NCBI RefSeq assembly: GCF_001418325.1
Contig: NZ_LIPN01000124.1
Coordinates: 1-64,000, forward strand
Length of the DNA stretch: 64,000 bases
DNA from: Streptomyces atriruber
GTDB taxonomy: Bacteria; Actinomycetota; Actinomycetes; Streptomycetales; Streptomycetaceae
Direction: 5' to 3'
How positions within the stretch are numbered: position 1 is the first letter of the stretch; each line of letters starts with the position of its first letter. The position numbers and the translations under genes were made by a program. This document shows positions 55,141 to 63,902 of this stretch, piece after piece. A model generated the notes under the pieces. That model searched no databases, was not told the DNA's origin, and worked only from the letters and a program-made list of their open reading frames with translations.

Positions 55141-55199
55141 GTCCTGAGAGCAGGATCTCAGTGAAGCCGCACCCAGTTCTCCGGGGCCAGCAGCGATGG

Positions 55200-55808
55200 T
55201 TACTCTGGAGAATCCGAGTGCAGACATCCGTAGATGATGCCTGGAACGTTGGTCGGCCCCATCAGGGTGGCGGGCCCCTGTTGTAGCGTCTCAAGTACTT
55301 TCTCGAAGTACGAAGCGATCGATGGGAACTGTGGTTCGCCGAGTTCGTAATTCCCGTCCAGCGTCGACCAGCGGCCCACTCCGCGCATCGCGGGGTCATC
55401 AGAGATGTAAAGGCCAGGGATGACCTCCTCATCCGTACTCAACCAGGCCACCCACTGCTCGGCACCCCACGGGTCGGACTCCGGAAAACTGATTCGGGGC
55501 TGTGTGCTCAGCGCCGGGCCGAGAAGGACGCCGTCCGGCAGAAAGTCACCAGACGCGACCTCGCCTTCATCTTGATCCTCCTCGATCTCTAGGTTCTCCA
55601 CGCCACCGCAGACCCGCCACAGCGCGGTCAGCTCCTGAGGGAATCCGTAGCCGGCGTAGTGTCGGAGCGGTTCTTCAGCCTTTGTGACGTCCTTATGTGC
55701 GGCCGGCGGGAGCATCGATTCCGCCGAGGTCGGCGCATTCTCTCGCAACCACGTCTCGACCCGGCGCCAGGCCGTAACAACCGGCTCTACGTGCATCTGA
55801 TCAGACAT
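55200..55808 (-). CDS. SUKH (SMI1/KNR4) family protein
   Basis: 202 aa from ATG 55808. It has the SUKH pattern: an N-terminal helix (VVTAWRRVETWLRENAP), PPAAHKDVTKAEEPLRHYAG then YGFPQELTALWRVCGGVENL, and acidic beta strands ending in SIASYFEKVLETLQQG. SUKH proteins are common immunity proteins against contact-dependent or secreted toxins. No toxin gene lies beside it, so it may be an orphan immunity gene, which is typical of islands. A pentapeptide relic and an IS relic flank it. Confidence 0.8.
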   Translation of the reverse strand: MSDQMHVEPVVTAWRRVETWLRENAPTSAESMLPPAAHKDVTKAEEPLRHYAGYGFPQELTALWRVCGGVENLEIEEDQDEGEVASGDFLPDGVLLGPALSTQPRISFPESDPWGAEQWVAWLSTDEEVIPGLYISDDPAMRGVGRWSTLDGNYELGEPQFPSIASYFEKVLETLQQGPATLMGPTNVPGIIYGCLHSDSPE

Positions 55809-55989
55809 GGCGCCTACGGTACCGACCAACAACCGTGTTGTTCTGGGCTTGATGCAGACGAGTCCAGCGGGTGCTCTCGGGCCGCAACTTGCCAATGTGT
55901 AGCGCGGCCCCGCACTCGTGCACGACGCGGGCTCAAGGGCCTTGATGGGCAACTCGGCCATCCGGAACGCCTCCCTTTCAGGAGGGGGG

Positions 55990-56520
55990 CGGACCACTCA
56001 TATCGCTGCGCCGCTGTCACCATGTCGGCGTCGTTTGCCGCTGTTCGGGATCTCGAAGTCGGCCGCGGACCGGGCCCTGGATCATCTGGGACCGCTGTTG
56101 GCGATCTCGCCGGCCCGACGTAAACGCGAGGATACTGTCTACATCGTCGACGGGACGCTGGTCCCCACCCGGGACCGCACCGTCGCATCCTCGAGCAAGA
56201 ACTACCGGTACTCGACGAACCTGCAGGTCGTCATCGACGCGAACAGCCGCCTGGTGGTGGCCATCGGTGACCCGTTGCCTGGCAGCCGCAATGACTGCCG
56301 GGCGTTCACCGAGTCCGACGTCGATGTCGCCTGCCCAGGTGTTCCGTGATCGCTGACGGCGGCTACCAAGGCACCGGCCGCCTGCTAGAACTGGAAGATC
56401 CTTCGGGACTGCCGACTCAAGGGCAACGGAGTTCACCGAGCCATCCTCGGCATCGCCCGACTCCACAACATGGCCCTCACGGGATAACCCCAGCCCCATA
56501 CGGGACAACCTCTAGGAGTT
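55990..56520 (+). pseudogene. IS5-superfamily DDE transposase remnant
   Basis: The plus strand reads ISKSAADRALDHLGPLLAIS, then DTVYIVDGTLVPTRDRTVAS and YRYSTNLQVVIDANSRLVVA followed by SRNDCRAFTESDVD. After a one-base loss near 56343 the frame continues VIADGGYQGTGRLLELE. These are the first and second catalytic Asp regions of DDE_Tnp_4. The N-terminus and the last acidic residue region are disrupted. No inverted repeats were identified. Confidence 0.78.
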
Positions 56521-56812
56521 CTCTTTGGCGGTCTGGAAGGCGAAACGGTAGTTGGCGCAGCCTTAGGTGAGGGGCTGGTCCGGACATGGTCCGGATCTTG
56601 GTCTGGTGGTGTCGGCTCGGTTCGTGCTGCGACTGCAGTGCGAGTGGCTCCGCGGCATTGTGTCCACCGCGCTCTCCGCTACCTGTACGAAGCAGGAGAG
56701 GGCCGCAGGGCGTGCCGGATCGAGCGAGGTCTGAACGGGAGCTAGCTCAAGTCGGTCGGAGTGCCAGTGGTCATGGCGATACTCGGAAGATGTGCAACTG
56801 ACTTTCAGGCGC

Positions 56813-57330
56813 ATGTCCAGGAGTCCTCGACCGAGTAGGAACGAATTGACACCCGAGAGCGACACGGTGCCCGACCGCGACCTGTACCTGCTGGCGCAGA
56901 TGCGAGAGGCCTTCGGGCGCGTGGTCTACAGTCACAAGACCCATGAGAAGCAGGCGGACATTTGCTTCACTGAGCACCGGTGGCAGCAGGGCGTCCTCAT
57001 TGTTCTCACCGCGATCAGCTCGGGCACCTTCCTGGCCGCGGTGGTCGGCCTTCTCGGCAGCGCAGTGCTGACGAGCCTCGCGACCTCTTCTATCGCGCTC
57101 CTGGTCAGCTGGATGAGCCTTGGGACGAAGACCTTCAAGTTCGAGGAGGAGTCCGAGGCCCACCGCGGCATCGACTCCCGGCTGTGGGACATCCGGGAGT
57201 CGTACATCTCCCTCATCACCGACGTGATGTCCGGCACCGTCTCCAACGCGGAGGGCCGAGAGCGGCGGGACGAGCTGCAGCAGGCCGTGCGCGACGCCTC
57301 GCCAACGCGCCCAGGACGAGCAGCAGGGCA
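56813..57330 (+). pseudogene. SLATT-type two-TM protein gene, C-terminally frameshifted
   Basis: From ATG 56813 (start uncertain) the frame gives LYLLAQMREAFGRVVYSHKT, HEKQADICFTEHRWQQG, two hydrophobic helices (VLIVLTAISSGTFLAAVVGL, LTSLATSSIALLVSWMSLG) and KTFKFEEESEAHRGIDSRLW with a helical tail. This is the layout of SLATT membrane effectors linked to cyclic-nucleotide immune systems. Near 57300 the natural end (ANAPRTSSRA) is in another frame, so the last residues are altered. A CD-NTase scrap follows at once. Confidence 0.7.
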
Positions 57331-57335
57331 GGGGA

Positions 57336-57392
57336 GTGTCCGACCTCGACATGATCTTCATCCTCCCGCCCGGTATCCGGTCGAGCTACGAG
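57336..57392 (+). pseudogene. CD-NTase (SMODS) active-site fragment
   Basis: The reading VSDLDMIFILPPGIRSSYE directly follows the SLATT relic. SDLDMxxILP resembles the metal-binding DxD strand of SMODS/CD-NTase nucleotidyltransferases, which pair with SLATT genes in CBASS-type operons. Only about 20 codons remain before similarity ends, so a deletion removed nearly the whole gene. The assignment rests on this short motif plus its neighbour. Confidence 0.45.
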
Positions 57393-57736
57393 GGGGACAC
57401 GGCCGCCTCAGAGCGGCCGCTGCGGCACGTGGCCGCGACGCCCTGCACGTCTCGTCGCTGGGAACTGCGCTGCCCTGGGGGCTGAGCCCCCCCCTCACGG
57501 GCCGCGTAACGCGGTCCAGGATGCGCGAGCAGCCTGTGCCGTCGTTCTCCAGACTTGGCGGTGTCTCATGAGACACCGCGATCAGATGGTGGCGGCGCCG
57601 GACGCACACCCAGTTCCCAGATGTAGGCCGCGCGAACCTGACCGGAACTGGTCCATGGACATGCCGTAGGCGCTGTCCGACGGCTGTGCGACCGCGTCGC
57701 CGTCGGACTCGACCGCGCTCCCGAAGCGGGCTCGGC
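57393..57736. other. 340-bp stretch, no gene seen
   Basis: No open frame with a ribosome site or domain. It lies between the CBASS-like debris and the GPP34 gene end. Confidence 0.4.
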
Positions 57737-58336
57737 TCACGGTCCGCGCCAGAGGTTGGCGAAGGCGGCGTTCTCGATGGTCCGCCTTTGGCGTACGGCC
57801 TCCAGCTCCATCACCGCGTCGTGGACGGCGGCCAGCACGGTCGTCACCGCCTCGTCCTCGAGGCCGGGCTCACCGTCGGATGGTTCGTCGTCGATGCCCA
57901 CGGCCGAGGCGAGGGAGGCCAGGACGGGTTCCTTCTCTTTCCAGCGGTCGGCTGCACGCCGGCGCGCGGGCGTATCGACCAGTTCCATGCGCTGCGAGCC
58001 GAAAGGCAACCGGCCGCTGAGCTGCGGCTTCAGCTCGTCGTTCTCCTCCATGGCGGCCTGATACGCGGCCGAGAGGTCTCGGCCCCGGCGCCACATCCAG
58101 TCCTCGATCCGCTCGTAGGGCGCCTGTCGAGTGAGCCCTGCCGCAGCCTCGCCCATGAACCGATCGTCCAGCGTCGGCTGTCCACCCGGCACGATGCGGT
58201 CGCCGTCCACGGTGACCACCCCCGCACCGATGAGATCGATCAGCTCGGCTCCCGCGAGTGCGAGGGACAGATCGCCCTGTCCCACGGAATGCTTCAGGTC
58301 CATGGCGATGATGAACAGGTCTTTCGCCGTGGTCAT
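57737..58336 (-). CDS. GOLPH3/GPP34 family protein
   Basis: 199 aa from ATG 58336 with GAGGGGAGCC upstream. The family start is visible: TTAKDLFIIAMDLKHSVGQG then DLSLALAGAELIDLIGAGVV, followed by VDGDRIVPGGQPTLDDRFMG and a helical C-terminus. GPP34 proteins in Streptomyces are paralogues of the Golgi phosphoinositide-binding protein GOLPH3; their bacterial role is unclear. It stands alone, opposite to the EF-hand genes. Confidence 0.88.
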   Translation of the reverse strand: MTTAKDLFIIAMDLKHSVGQGDLSLALAGAELIDLIGAGVVTVDGDRIVPGGQPTLDDRFMGEAAAGLTRQAPYERIEDWMWRRGRDLSAAYQAAMEENDELKPQLSGRLPFGSQRMELVDTPARRRAADRWKEKEPVLASLASAVGIDDEPSDGEPGLEDEAVTTVLAAVHDAVMELEAVRQRRTIENAAFANLWRGP

Positions 58337-58826
58337 GAACGGCTCCCCTCGGAGACATCGACAAAGGTGCGTCCCCACCCACCGGGCCCGCGTCCGAGGC
58401 CAGCGCGGCGGTGGGGCGACTGTCACCACCAGTATCGCCCCGCCCGCGCGGCCGAGGTCTTTTCGCCAGGTGGCGGGAGTTTCTGCCGACGACGTCGGAA
58501 CGGCGGGTCTTCGCTGTAGCGGATCCCGAGCCGGTTCGTCCGCCTGTCCCTCGAGCGGCTGCGAACGGTCGATGAGAACAAGATCATCAGGCGCGTGGCG
58601 TCTTCGCACGAGTCCTGCCGCAGGGAGGGATGAGACATGTTGAAGCATCTGGAGAAGCGTCGAACTTCGGCTCGTACCGTGAAGTCCGCGAGCTGACGGC
58701 TGATGTGCTCCATGCTGTTGGGCACGGGGACAGCAATCCGCCACGTGAACGCACGGCCCCTCCTGTTCGAGTCGGCGGCCGGGAATAGGCCTAGGCGCGC
58801 CACTGAGGCGCATTTACCGTGCGCCT
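58337..58826. other. 490-bp stretch upstream of the EF-hand genes, no gene seen
   Basis: Open frames here are short and without start signals. It serves as the shared upstream region of the GPP34 and EF-hand genes. Confidence 0.4.
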
Positions 58827-59248
58827 ATGGGTGAGCTGCGCACACGCAAGTACGAGCGATGGTTCCGCGCCGCAGACGTCGACGGCGACAGCGCGATATC
58901 GCGGCAGGACGTCGTCACGATGAGCGAGCGCTACGTCCGGGCCAGGGGATCGCCCCCGACTCCCCTCAGGCGCGGCAGATGTACGAGACCATGCACGGGT
59001 TCTGGGAGTCCGTGATCGCCCCCGCCGACGCCGACGAGGACGACAGGGTGACCTTGTCGGAGGTCACACAGGCGTTCGCCGCCACTTTCGCCGATCGCGC
59101 CCGCTACTGCGAGGAGCTTGCGCCGGTCGCCGACCGCTTCTTTGACCCCGCCGACGGCGATGGCGACGGTGCGATCAGCCGCACCGAGTTCTTCTACGGA
59201 GACGATCCCGGCTCGCCGGCCAACCACATCTTCGGCCGTCTTGCATAA
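58827..59248 (+). pseudogene. EF-hand calcium-binding protein gene with a frameshift
   Basis: ATG 58827 opens KYERWFRAADVDGDSAISRQ, a first EF-hand. Near 58945 one base is missing and the second frame continues QGIAPDSPQARQMYETMHGF, ADADEDDRVTLSEV (second loop) and FFDPADGDGDGAISRTEFFY (third loop) to a stop at 59248. The joined protein would be about 140 aa, a calmodulin-like calerythrin/CalB type. A second EF-hand gene follows. A sequencing error cannot be excluded. Confidence 0.75.
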
Positions 59249-59385
59249 GGGAATTGGGCTGGCTCCCTTACGCACATCGAGACCTGAAGCTCCGATGGAA
59301 CCCCAGGGAGTGCCGACTCCAGGTTCCAAGGTTGGGCCGACCAGCTTCAGTGCCCAGACCAACCGCTCCGTTCAAGGAGGCCGCT

Positions 59386-59937
59386 GTGGCGCAGAACAGC
59401 ACCGAGCAGAAGTTCACCTTCCTGTTCACTTGGTTCGACCGCACTAGCGACGGCTACCTCACCCGCGATGACTTCCAGCAGATCGGTGAGGTGTTCGCCG
59501 CGGTAGCGCCGGACGAGAGCAACAAGAGCGCGCTGCGCGAGGCATTCATGCTCTGGTGGGACGTCCTGGGCGAGGCCGGTGCTCCGGACGCTCAGGGCCG
59601 CATCGGGCGCCAACAGTTCATCACCGCCATGCGCTCCCACATCGCTGCTGATGCCAAGACCGTCGAACGCCTGGTGACGCCCATCATCGACGCCCTCATG
59701 CGCGCCCTGGACACCGACAAGAGCGGCATGCTCACCGCTGATGAGTACGTCCGCATGTACGAGGCCCTCGGTATCGACCCGGCCACCTCCAGCGCGGCCT
59801 TCCAGCGCCTCGACCGCAACGGCAGCGGCACCATCACCCACGACGAGTTCCGCACCGCCATCGAGGAGTTCTACCTCAGCACCGACACCGAGGCACCCGG
59901 CAACTGGCTGCTCGGCTCGCCACTGCCGCGCAGCTGA
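59386..59937 (+). CDS. EF-hand calcium-binding protein
   Basis: 183 aa from GTG 59386 with AAGGAGG upstream. There are four EF-hand positions: WFDRTSDGYLTRDDF, a degenerate second one (DAQGRIGRQQF), ALDTDKSGMLTADEY and RLDRNGSGTITHDEF, i.e. three good DxDxSG-type loops. It is the calerythrin-like sarcoplasmic type common in Streptomyces. It is the intact paralogue of the frameshifted gene 137 bp upstream. Confidence 0.92.
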   Translation: MAQNSTEQKFTFLFTWFDRTSDGYLTRDDFQQIGEVFAAVAPDESNKSALREAFMLWWDVLGEAGAPDAQGRIGRQQFITAMRSHIAADAKTVERLVTPIIDALMRALDTDKSGMLTADEYVRMYEALGIDPATSSAAFQRLDRNGSGTITHDEFRTAIEEFYLSTDTEAPGNWLLGSPLPRS

Positions 59938-60008
59938 TCGGTCCCGATACGGGCAGGCTGCCCGGGACCTGATCACGGCCGTGTTGGCGACGAGCTGACA
60001 GCGTGAGG

Positions 60009-60770
60009 TCACGAATGGGTGAGGCTTTCGTGGTCCCACTGCTCCAGCAGCGTCTCCGCCGGCAGCGCGCTGCCGGCGGAGGGAAGGTGCTGGACAGGCA
60101 TGTCGTGGGAGGCGCACGCGAGCAGTTGCTCAGCGACGAGGTGAGGAACGAGCAAGGCTGTGGCGCCTGATTTTCGGGTGAAAGCTACCTGGTAGGTGGC
60201 AATGACTGATGCCTTCCATAGGGTGAGAGGGTCGCGTTCCGGCTCGCTGTGGCGGGTGCGGGGAAGAGCGGGTGCCTTGACTGCCACCAGCTGCCACGGT
60301 GTGGTGGTGGTGGGGCGGGCGGCTTCTTCGCGTGCCTGGCGGATCCAGCCGGCGGTGAGCCGACGGAAGGCGGTGTGAGCTTCGGGCTTCCCCCTGCGGC
60401 GGCGCCCGAAGGCGTCGCTGACGACGGTGTACACCGAGAAGCCATGATCCTCCAGGCGCTGCCAGGACCAGGTGGCTCGGCGACTCCACTCGTTCCACGC
60501 TCGCCGGAAGGTCTTCTCCGCTTCCGCTCCCAACCCGACGAAGCCGGGATCGCCGGAGAACTGAGGCGTGGGCAGGACGCGTACGGCAGCAGCCTCCAGC
60601 AGATGGGCCGGCTGGACGAGTTCCGCGAAAGCCCGACGTTCGGCGTCGAGGACTGCGGTGAGCCGATTCTGCAGCCCCTCGACCCAAGGGGCGAGGAACG
60701 GGAAATCGGCTACTGCCCACGCCAGGCAAGCGCATTGCAGGGCCCGAGCGGTTCCGCTAGGTCGTGCCAC
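60009..60770 (-). CDS. Hypothetical protein, unknown
   Basis: About 253 aa from a tentative GTG 60770; an open frame reaches 60923, inside the ALDH terminator, so that start is unlikely. The sequence (FLAPWVEGLQNRLTAVLDAE, then RRAFAELVQPAHLLEAAAVR and HLVAEQLLACASHDMPVQHL) is soluble and mixed helical. No domain or catalytic motif was recognised. It is the last gene of the second island, adjacent to the attachment site, where an element's integrase or excision gene would be expected, but it does not look like a recombinase. Confidence 0.5.
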   Translation of the reverse strand: MARPSGTARALQCACLAWAVADFPFLAPWVEGLQNRLTAVLDAERRAFAELVQPAHLLEAAAVRVLPTPQFSGDPGFVGLGAEAEKTFRRAWNEWSRRATWSWQRLEDHGFSVYTVVSDAFGRRRRGKPEAHTAFRRLTAGWIRQAREEAARPTTTTPWQLVAVKAPALPRTRHSEPERDPLTLWKASVIATYQVAFTRKSGATALLVPHLVAEQLLACASHDMPVQHLPSAGSALPAETLLEQWDHESLTHS

Positions 60771-60902
60771 CACAGGTGTCAGAGGGCTGTCGCCTGCCGC
60801 ACCCCGGACGGCAGTCTGGTCCGTGACTGGTCCGGGGACAGTCCTCGTGCAGGTCGACGGTCGACCTGGGGCAGCCTGTTGCTTACCCAGAGTGACCCCC
60901 GT

Positions 60903-60944
60903 GTCGGTTTGCCTGGAGTGCAACGGCGTTTCCAGGCAACCGAC
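60903..60944. terminator. Terminator of the ALDH gene
   Basis: The arms GTCGGTTTGCCTGG (60903-60916) and CCAGGCAACCGAC (60932-60944) pair with one bulged base. It starts nine bases beyond the ALDH stop codon. Its sequence differs from the hairpins at copies B and C, so the live gene now ends in a different terminator. Confidence 0.65.
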
Positions 60945-60952
60945 TTCAGGCT

Positions 60953-61011
60953 CTAGAAGAACCCAAGCTTCTTTGGACTGTATGAAACAAGAACGTTCTT
61001 GGTCTGCTGGT
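60953..61011 (-). repeat. ALDH 3'-end copy D (live gene, recoded tail)
   Basis: The 3' end of the intact ALDH gene. From the 17-bp core (60995-61011) to the stop the codons run GTT CTT GTT TCA, TAC AGT CCA, then AAG AAG CTT GGG TTC TTC. The protein matches copy C apart from Val for Leu just after the core, while about one third of the bases differ. Codon choice departs sharply from the rest of the gene, as expected if this end came in with an element. Confidence 0.85.
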
Positions 61012-62476
61012 AGTGCTCCAGCATCATCTTGTGGGTCTCACGGCCGACCCCCGACTGCTTGTATCCGCCGAACGCCGCGTGCGCCGGATACGCGTGGTAG
61101 CAGTTCGTCCACACACGGCCCGCCTGAATGGCCCGGCCCGCCCGGTACGCCGTGTTGATGTCACGCGTCCACACCCCGGCCCCCAGACCGTAGAGCGTGT
61201 CATTGGCGATCTTGATGGCGTCGTCGAAGTCGTTGAACGACGCGACCGAGACGATCGGGCCGAAGATCTCCTCCTGGAAGATCCGCATGCGGTTGTCGCC
61301 CTCGAAGATCGTCGGTTGGACGTAGTAACCACCGGCCAGTTCACCGTCGTACTCGATGCGCTGCCCGCCCGTCAGCACCTTCGCGCCCTCCTGCTGGCCG
61401 ATGTCCAGGTAGGAGAGGATCTTCTCCAGCTGGTCGTTGGACGCCTGTGCGCCGATCATGGTCTCGGTGTCCAGCGGGTGCCCGGCCTTGATCTGCTCCG
61501 TGCGGGCGACGGCCGCTTCGAGGAACTCGTTGTACTGCCCGCGCTGCACCAGCGCCCTCGACGGACAGGTGCACACCTCGCCCTGGTTGAGCGCGAACAT
61601 CGTGAAGCCTTCGAGTGCCTTGTCCCGGAAGTCGTCGTTGGCGGCCCACACGTCGTCGAAGAAGATGTTCGGCGACTTGCCGCCCAGCTCCAACGTCACC
61701 GGCTTGATGTTCTCCGAGGCGTACTGCATGATCAACCGCCCCGTGGTGGTCTCCCCGGTGAAGGCGACCTTGGCGACCCGCGGACTGGACGCCAGCGGCT
61801 TGCCCGCCTCCACGCCGAACCCGTTGACGATGTTGACGACCCCGGGCGGCAGCAGATCGGCGACCAGACTCATCCAGTAGTGGACGGAGGCCGGGGTCTG
61901 CTCGGCAGGCTTGAGGACGACCGCGTTGCCCGCGGCGAGCGCGGGCGCCAGCTTCCACGTGGCCATCAGGATCGGGAAGTTCCACGGAATGATCTGCGCG
62001 ACGACACCGAGCGGCTCGTGGAAGTGGTAAGCGATGGTGTCCTCGTCGACCTCGCTCAGCGACCCCTCCTGCGCGCGAATGACTCCCGCGAAGTACCGGA
62101 AGTGGTCGATGGCGAGGGGGATGTCCGCGGCGAGCGTTTCGCGGATCGGCTTGCCGTTCTCCCAGCTCTCGGCGACCGCGAGCTTCTCGAGGTTCGCCTC
62201 CATCCGGTCGGCGATCTTCAGGAGTACTTCCGCGCGCCCGGTGGCCGACGTGCGTCCCCACCCGGGCGCCGCCGCATGCGCCGCGTCGAGGGCGCGCTCG
62301 ACGTCCTCCGCCGTGCCCCGGGCGATCTCGGTGAAGGTCTGCCCGTTGACCGGACTCGGATTCTCGAAGTACTGGCCACGGGCGGGTGCCACATACTCGC
62401 CGCCGATGAAGTGGTCGTAGCGCGACTGGTAGGAGACGATCGCGCCCTCGGTGCCGGGCGCTGCATAACGGGTCAT
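60953..62476 (-). CDS. NAD-dependent aldehyde dehydrogenase (AldA/ExaC type)
   Basis: 507 aa from ATG 62476 with GGGAGGCC upstream. It oxidises aldehydes such as acetaldehyde to acids with NAD+. Features: [20 protein letters not shown] (cofactor binding), FTGETTTGR, catalytic Glu in LELGGKSPN, catalytic Cys in [13 protein letters not shown], and the C-terminus [15 protein letters not shown]. The length and the CTCPS active site fit the AldB/ExaC group. The last 14 codons are recoded relative to the body (copy D). The GAF regulator gene just upstream on the same strand (56-bp gap) is its probable activator. Confidence 0.95.
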   Translation of the reverse strand: MTRYAAPGTEGAIVSYQSRYDHFIGGEYVAPARGQYFENPSPVNGQTFTEIARGTAEDVERALDAAHAAAPGWGRTSATGRAEVLLKIADRMEANLEKLAVAESWENGKPIRETLAADIPLAIDHFRYFAGVIRAQEGSLSEVDEDTIAYHFHEPLGVVAQIIPWNFPILMATWKLAPALAAGNAVVLKPAEQTPASVHYWMSLVADLLPPGVVNIVNGFGVEAGKPLASSPRVAKVAFTGETTTGRLIMQYASENIKPVTLELGGKSPNIFFDDVWAANDDFRDKALEGFTMFALNQGEVCTCPSRALVQRGQYNEFLEAAVARTEQIKAGHPLDTETMIGAQASNDQLEKILSYLDIGQQEGAKVLTGGQRIEYDGELAGGYYVQPTIFEGDNRMRIFQEEIFGPIVSVASFNDFDDAIKIANDTLYGLGAGVWTRDINTAYRAGRAIQAGRVWTNCYHAYPAHAAFGGYKQSGVGRETHKMMLEHYQQTKNVLVSYSPKKLGFF

Positions 62477-62531
62477 CTTGGCTGGCCTCCCGGGAAAGAC
62501 TGCCCGCCGTTGGGCAGCTCTCGCCCGGAGG

Positions 62532-63902
62532 CTAGACACGAGGACGTTGCATCGACGTTGCGATCCTCCCGTCGCAGGTTTCTCTCCCTCCGTCGTACGT
62601 CGCTTTCCTTCCGCCGTACGCCGCCTCCGCCCCCTCGCCGTGGCCGTCCGAGGGCGAGGAGAGTTCGGCGTCGAGCTCCTCCAGACGGGCCCGGACGGGA
62701 GCCGTCGGCCGCAGTGAGGCCAGCGCGCGCCACACCGCCAAGTCGTCCTCACCCCACGGAGCATGCGCCCAGTTCATCAGCAGATCCGGGTCATTGCGCT
62801 CGATGAGTGCCGCCCGCAACTGATCTGCCAGCCTGCGGCGGAGCCGGACGAGAGCGGGGGCCTGGGACTGCGGGAGCAACGGTCCGGCATACGCTGCCGC
62901 GGCCGCCGTCACCGCCCCCGCACCCAGCCGACGTTCCACCGCGTCGACATCCGACTCGACTGGCACCGCCAGCCGATACGGCCGCGACCGCAGCAGCTCC
63001 GCCCCCAGAACCCGCCGCAGCCGAGCCATCTCGGCCCGCAGCGTCACCTGCGACACCGACTCGTCCTCGTACAAGTCGTACAGCAACTCGTCCCCCGACA
63101 GTCCCTCCGGATGCCGAGACAGGAGCACCACGATCTCGCTGTGCCTGCGGCTGAGCCGAACCTTGCGCCCCGCCACGAGCAACAACGCCTCGTCCCGCCC
63201 CAGCGCGGCCAACTCGACCGTATCCCGCGCGCCCACCGGCGGCGCGAGCAGTGCCAGTTGGGACTCCGCCGCTCGCGCGACCGCCTGCACGAAGGCGAGA
63301 CTGTGCGGGTGCGCGAGCCCGTCCCCGCCGGTGATGTCGACCGCGCCGATGAGCCGCCCCGTCCGTGGATCGTGCACGGGAGCCGCCGCGCACGTCCACG
63401 GCTGCACGCGCCGCATGTAGTGCTCGGTGGCGAAGACCTGCACCGGTCGGCCCACGGCGACCGCAGTGCCGGGGGCGTTCGTCCCCATGGCGGACTCCGC
63501 CCACCGCGCACCCGGCACGAAGTTCATCCGTCCCGCCCGCCGCCGCGTCACCGCGTGCCCCTCGACCCACAGCAACCTGCCCTGCGCGTCGCACACGGCG
63601 AGCAGGTGCTCCCCGTCCGCCGCGAAGGTGCCCATCAACTCGCGGAAGAGCGGCATCACCCGCGCCAGCGGATGCTCCGACCGGTACGCCCCGAGGTCGC
63701 CGTCGGTCAGTTCCACCGCCGCGCCAGTGCCCTCCGGACTCACCCGCGCCCTCGCCGACCTCCGCCACGAGTCGGCCACCACCGAACGCACCGGACGGGA
63801 AATCGTCCCCTCGGCGGTGAACCTCTCGTGCGCCCGACGCACCACCCGCACCCGCTCGACGGGATCGGCACCCGGCTCCAGGGCCAGCCATGGCTCGGTC
63901 AA
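62532..63902 (-). CDS. GAF domain transcriptional regulator (AcoR-like, no AAA+ domain)
   Basis: 456 aa from TTG 63902, which has GGGAGG seven bases upstream. The N-terminal helical AcoR region ([20 protein letters not shown]) leads to a GAF sensor (about 85-235, [40 protein letters not shown]). The C-terminal third has a winged-helix DNA-binding part ([40 protein letters not shown]). It lacks the sigma-54 AAA+ domain of classical AcoR, as in actinobacteria. Such genes regulate the adjacent aldehyde/alcohol metabolism, here ALDH. Confidence 0.88.
   Translation of the reverse strand: MTEPWLALEPGADPVERVRVVRRAHERFTAEGTISRPVRSVVADSWRRSARARVSPEGTGAAVELTDGDLGAYRSEHPLARVMPLFRELMGTFAADGEHLLAVCDAQGRLLWVEGHAVTRRRAGRMNFVPGARWAESAMGTNAPGTAVAVGRPVQVFATEHYMRRVQPWTCAAAPVHDPRTGRLIGAVDITGGDGLAHPHSLAFVQAVARAAESQLALLAPPVGARDTVELAALGRDEALLLVAGRKVRLSRRHSEIVVLLSRHPEGLSGDELLYDLYEDESVSQVTLRAEMARLRRVLGAELLRSRPYRLAVPVESDVDAVERRLGAGAVTAAAAAYAGPLLPQSQAPALVRLRRRLADQLRAALIERNDPDLLMNWAHAPWGEDDLAVWRALASLRPTAPVRARLEELDAELSSPSDGHGEGAEAAYGGRKATYDGGRETCDGRIATSMQRPRV

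Noticed and set aside
60009-60923. Gene next to ALDH copy D as the integrase of the second island
   Set aside because: No tyrosine or serine recombinase motifs (R..HxxR..Y or a resolvase Ser) could be found, so it is left as hypothetical.
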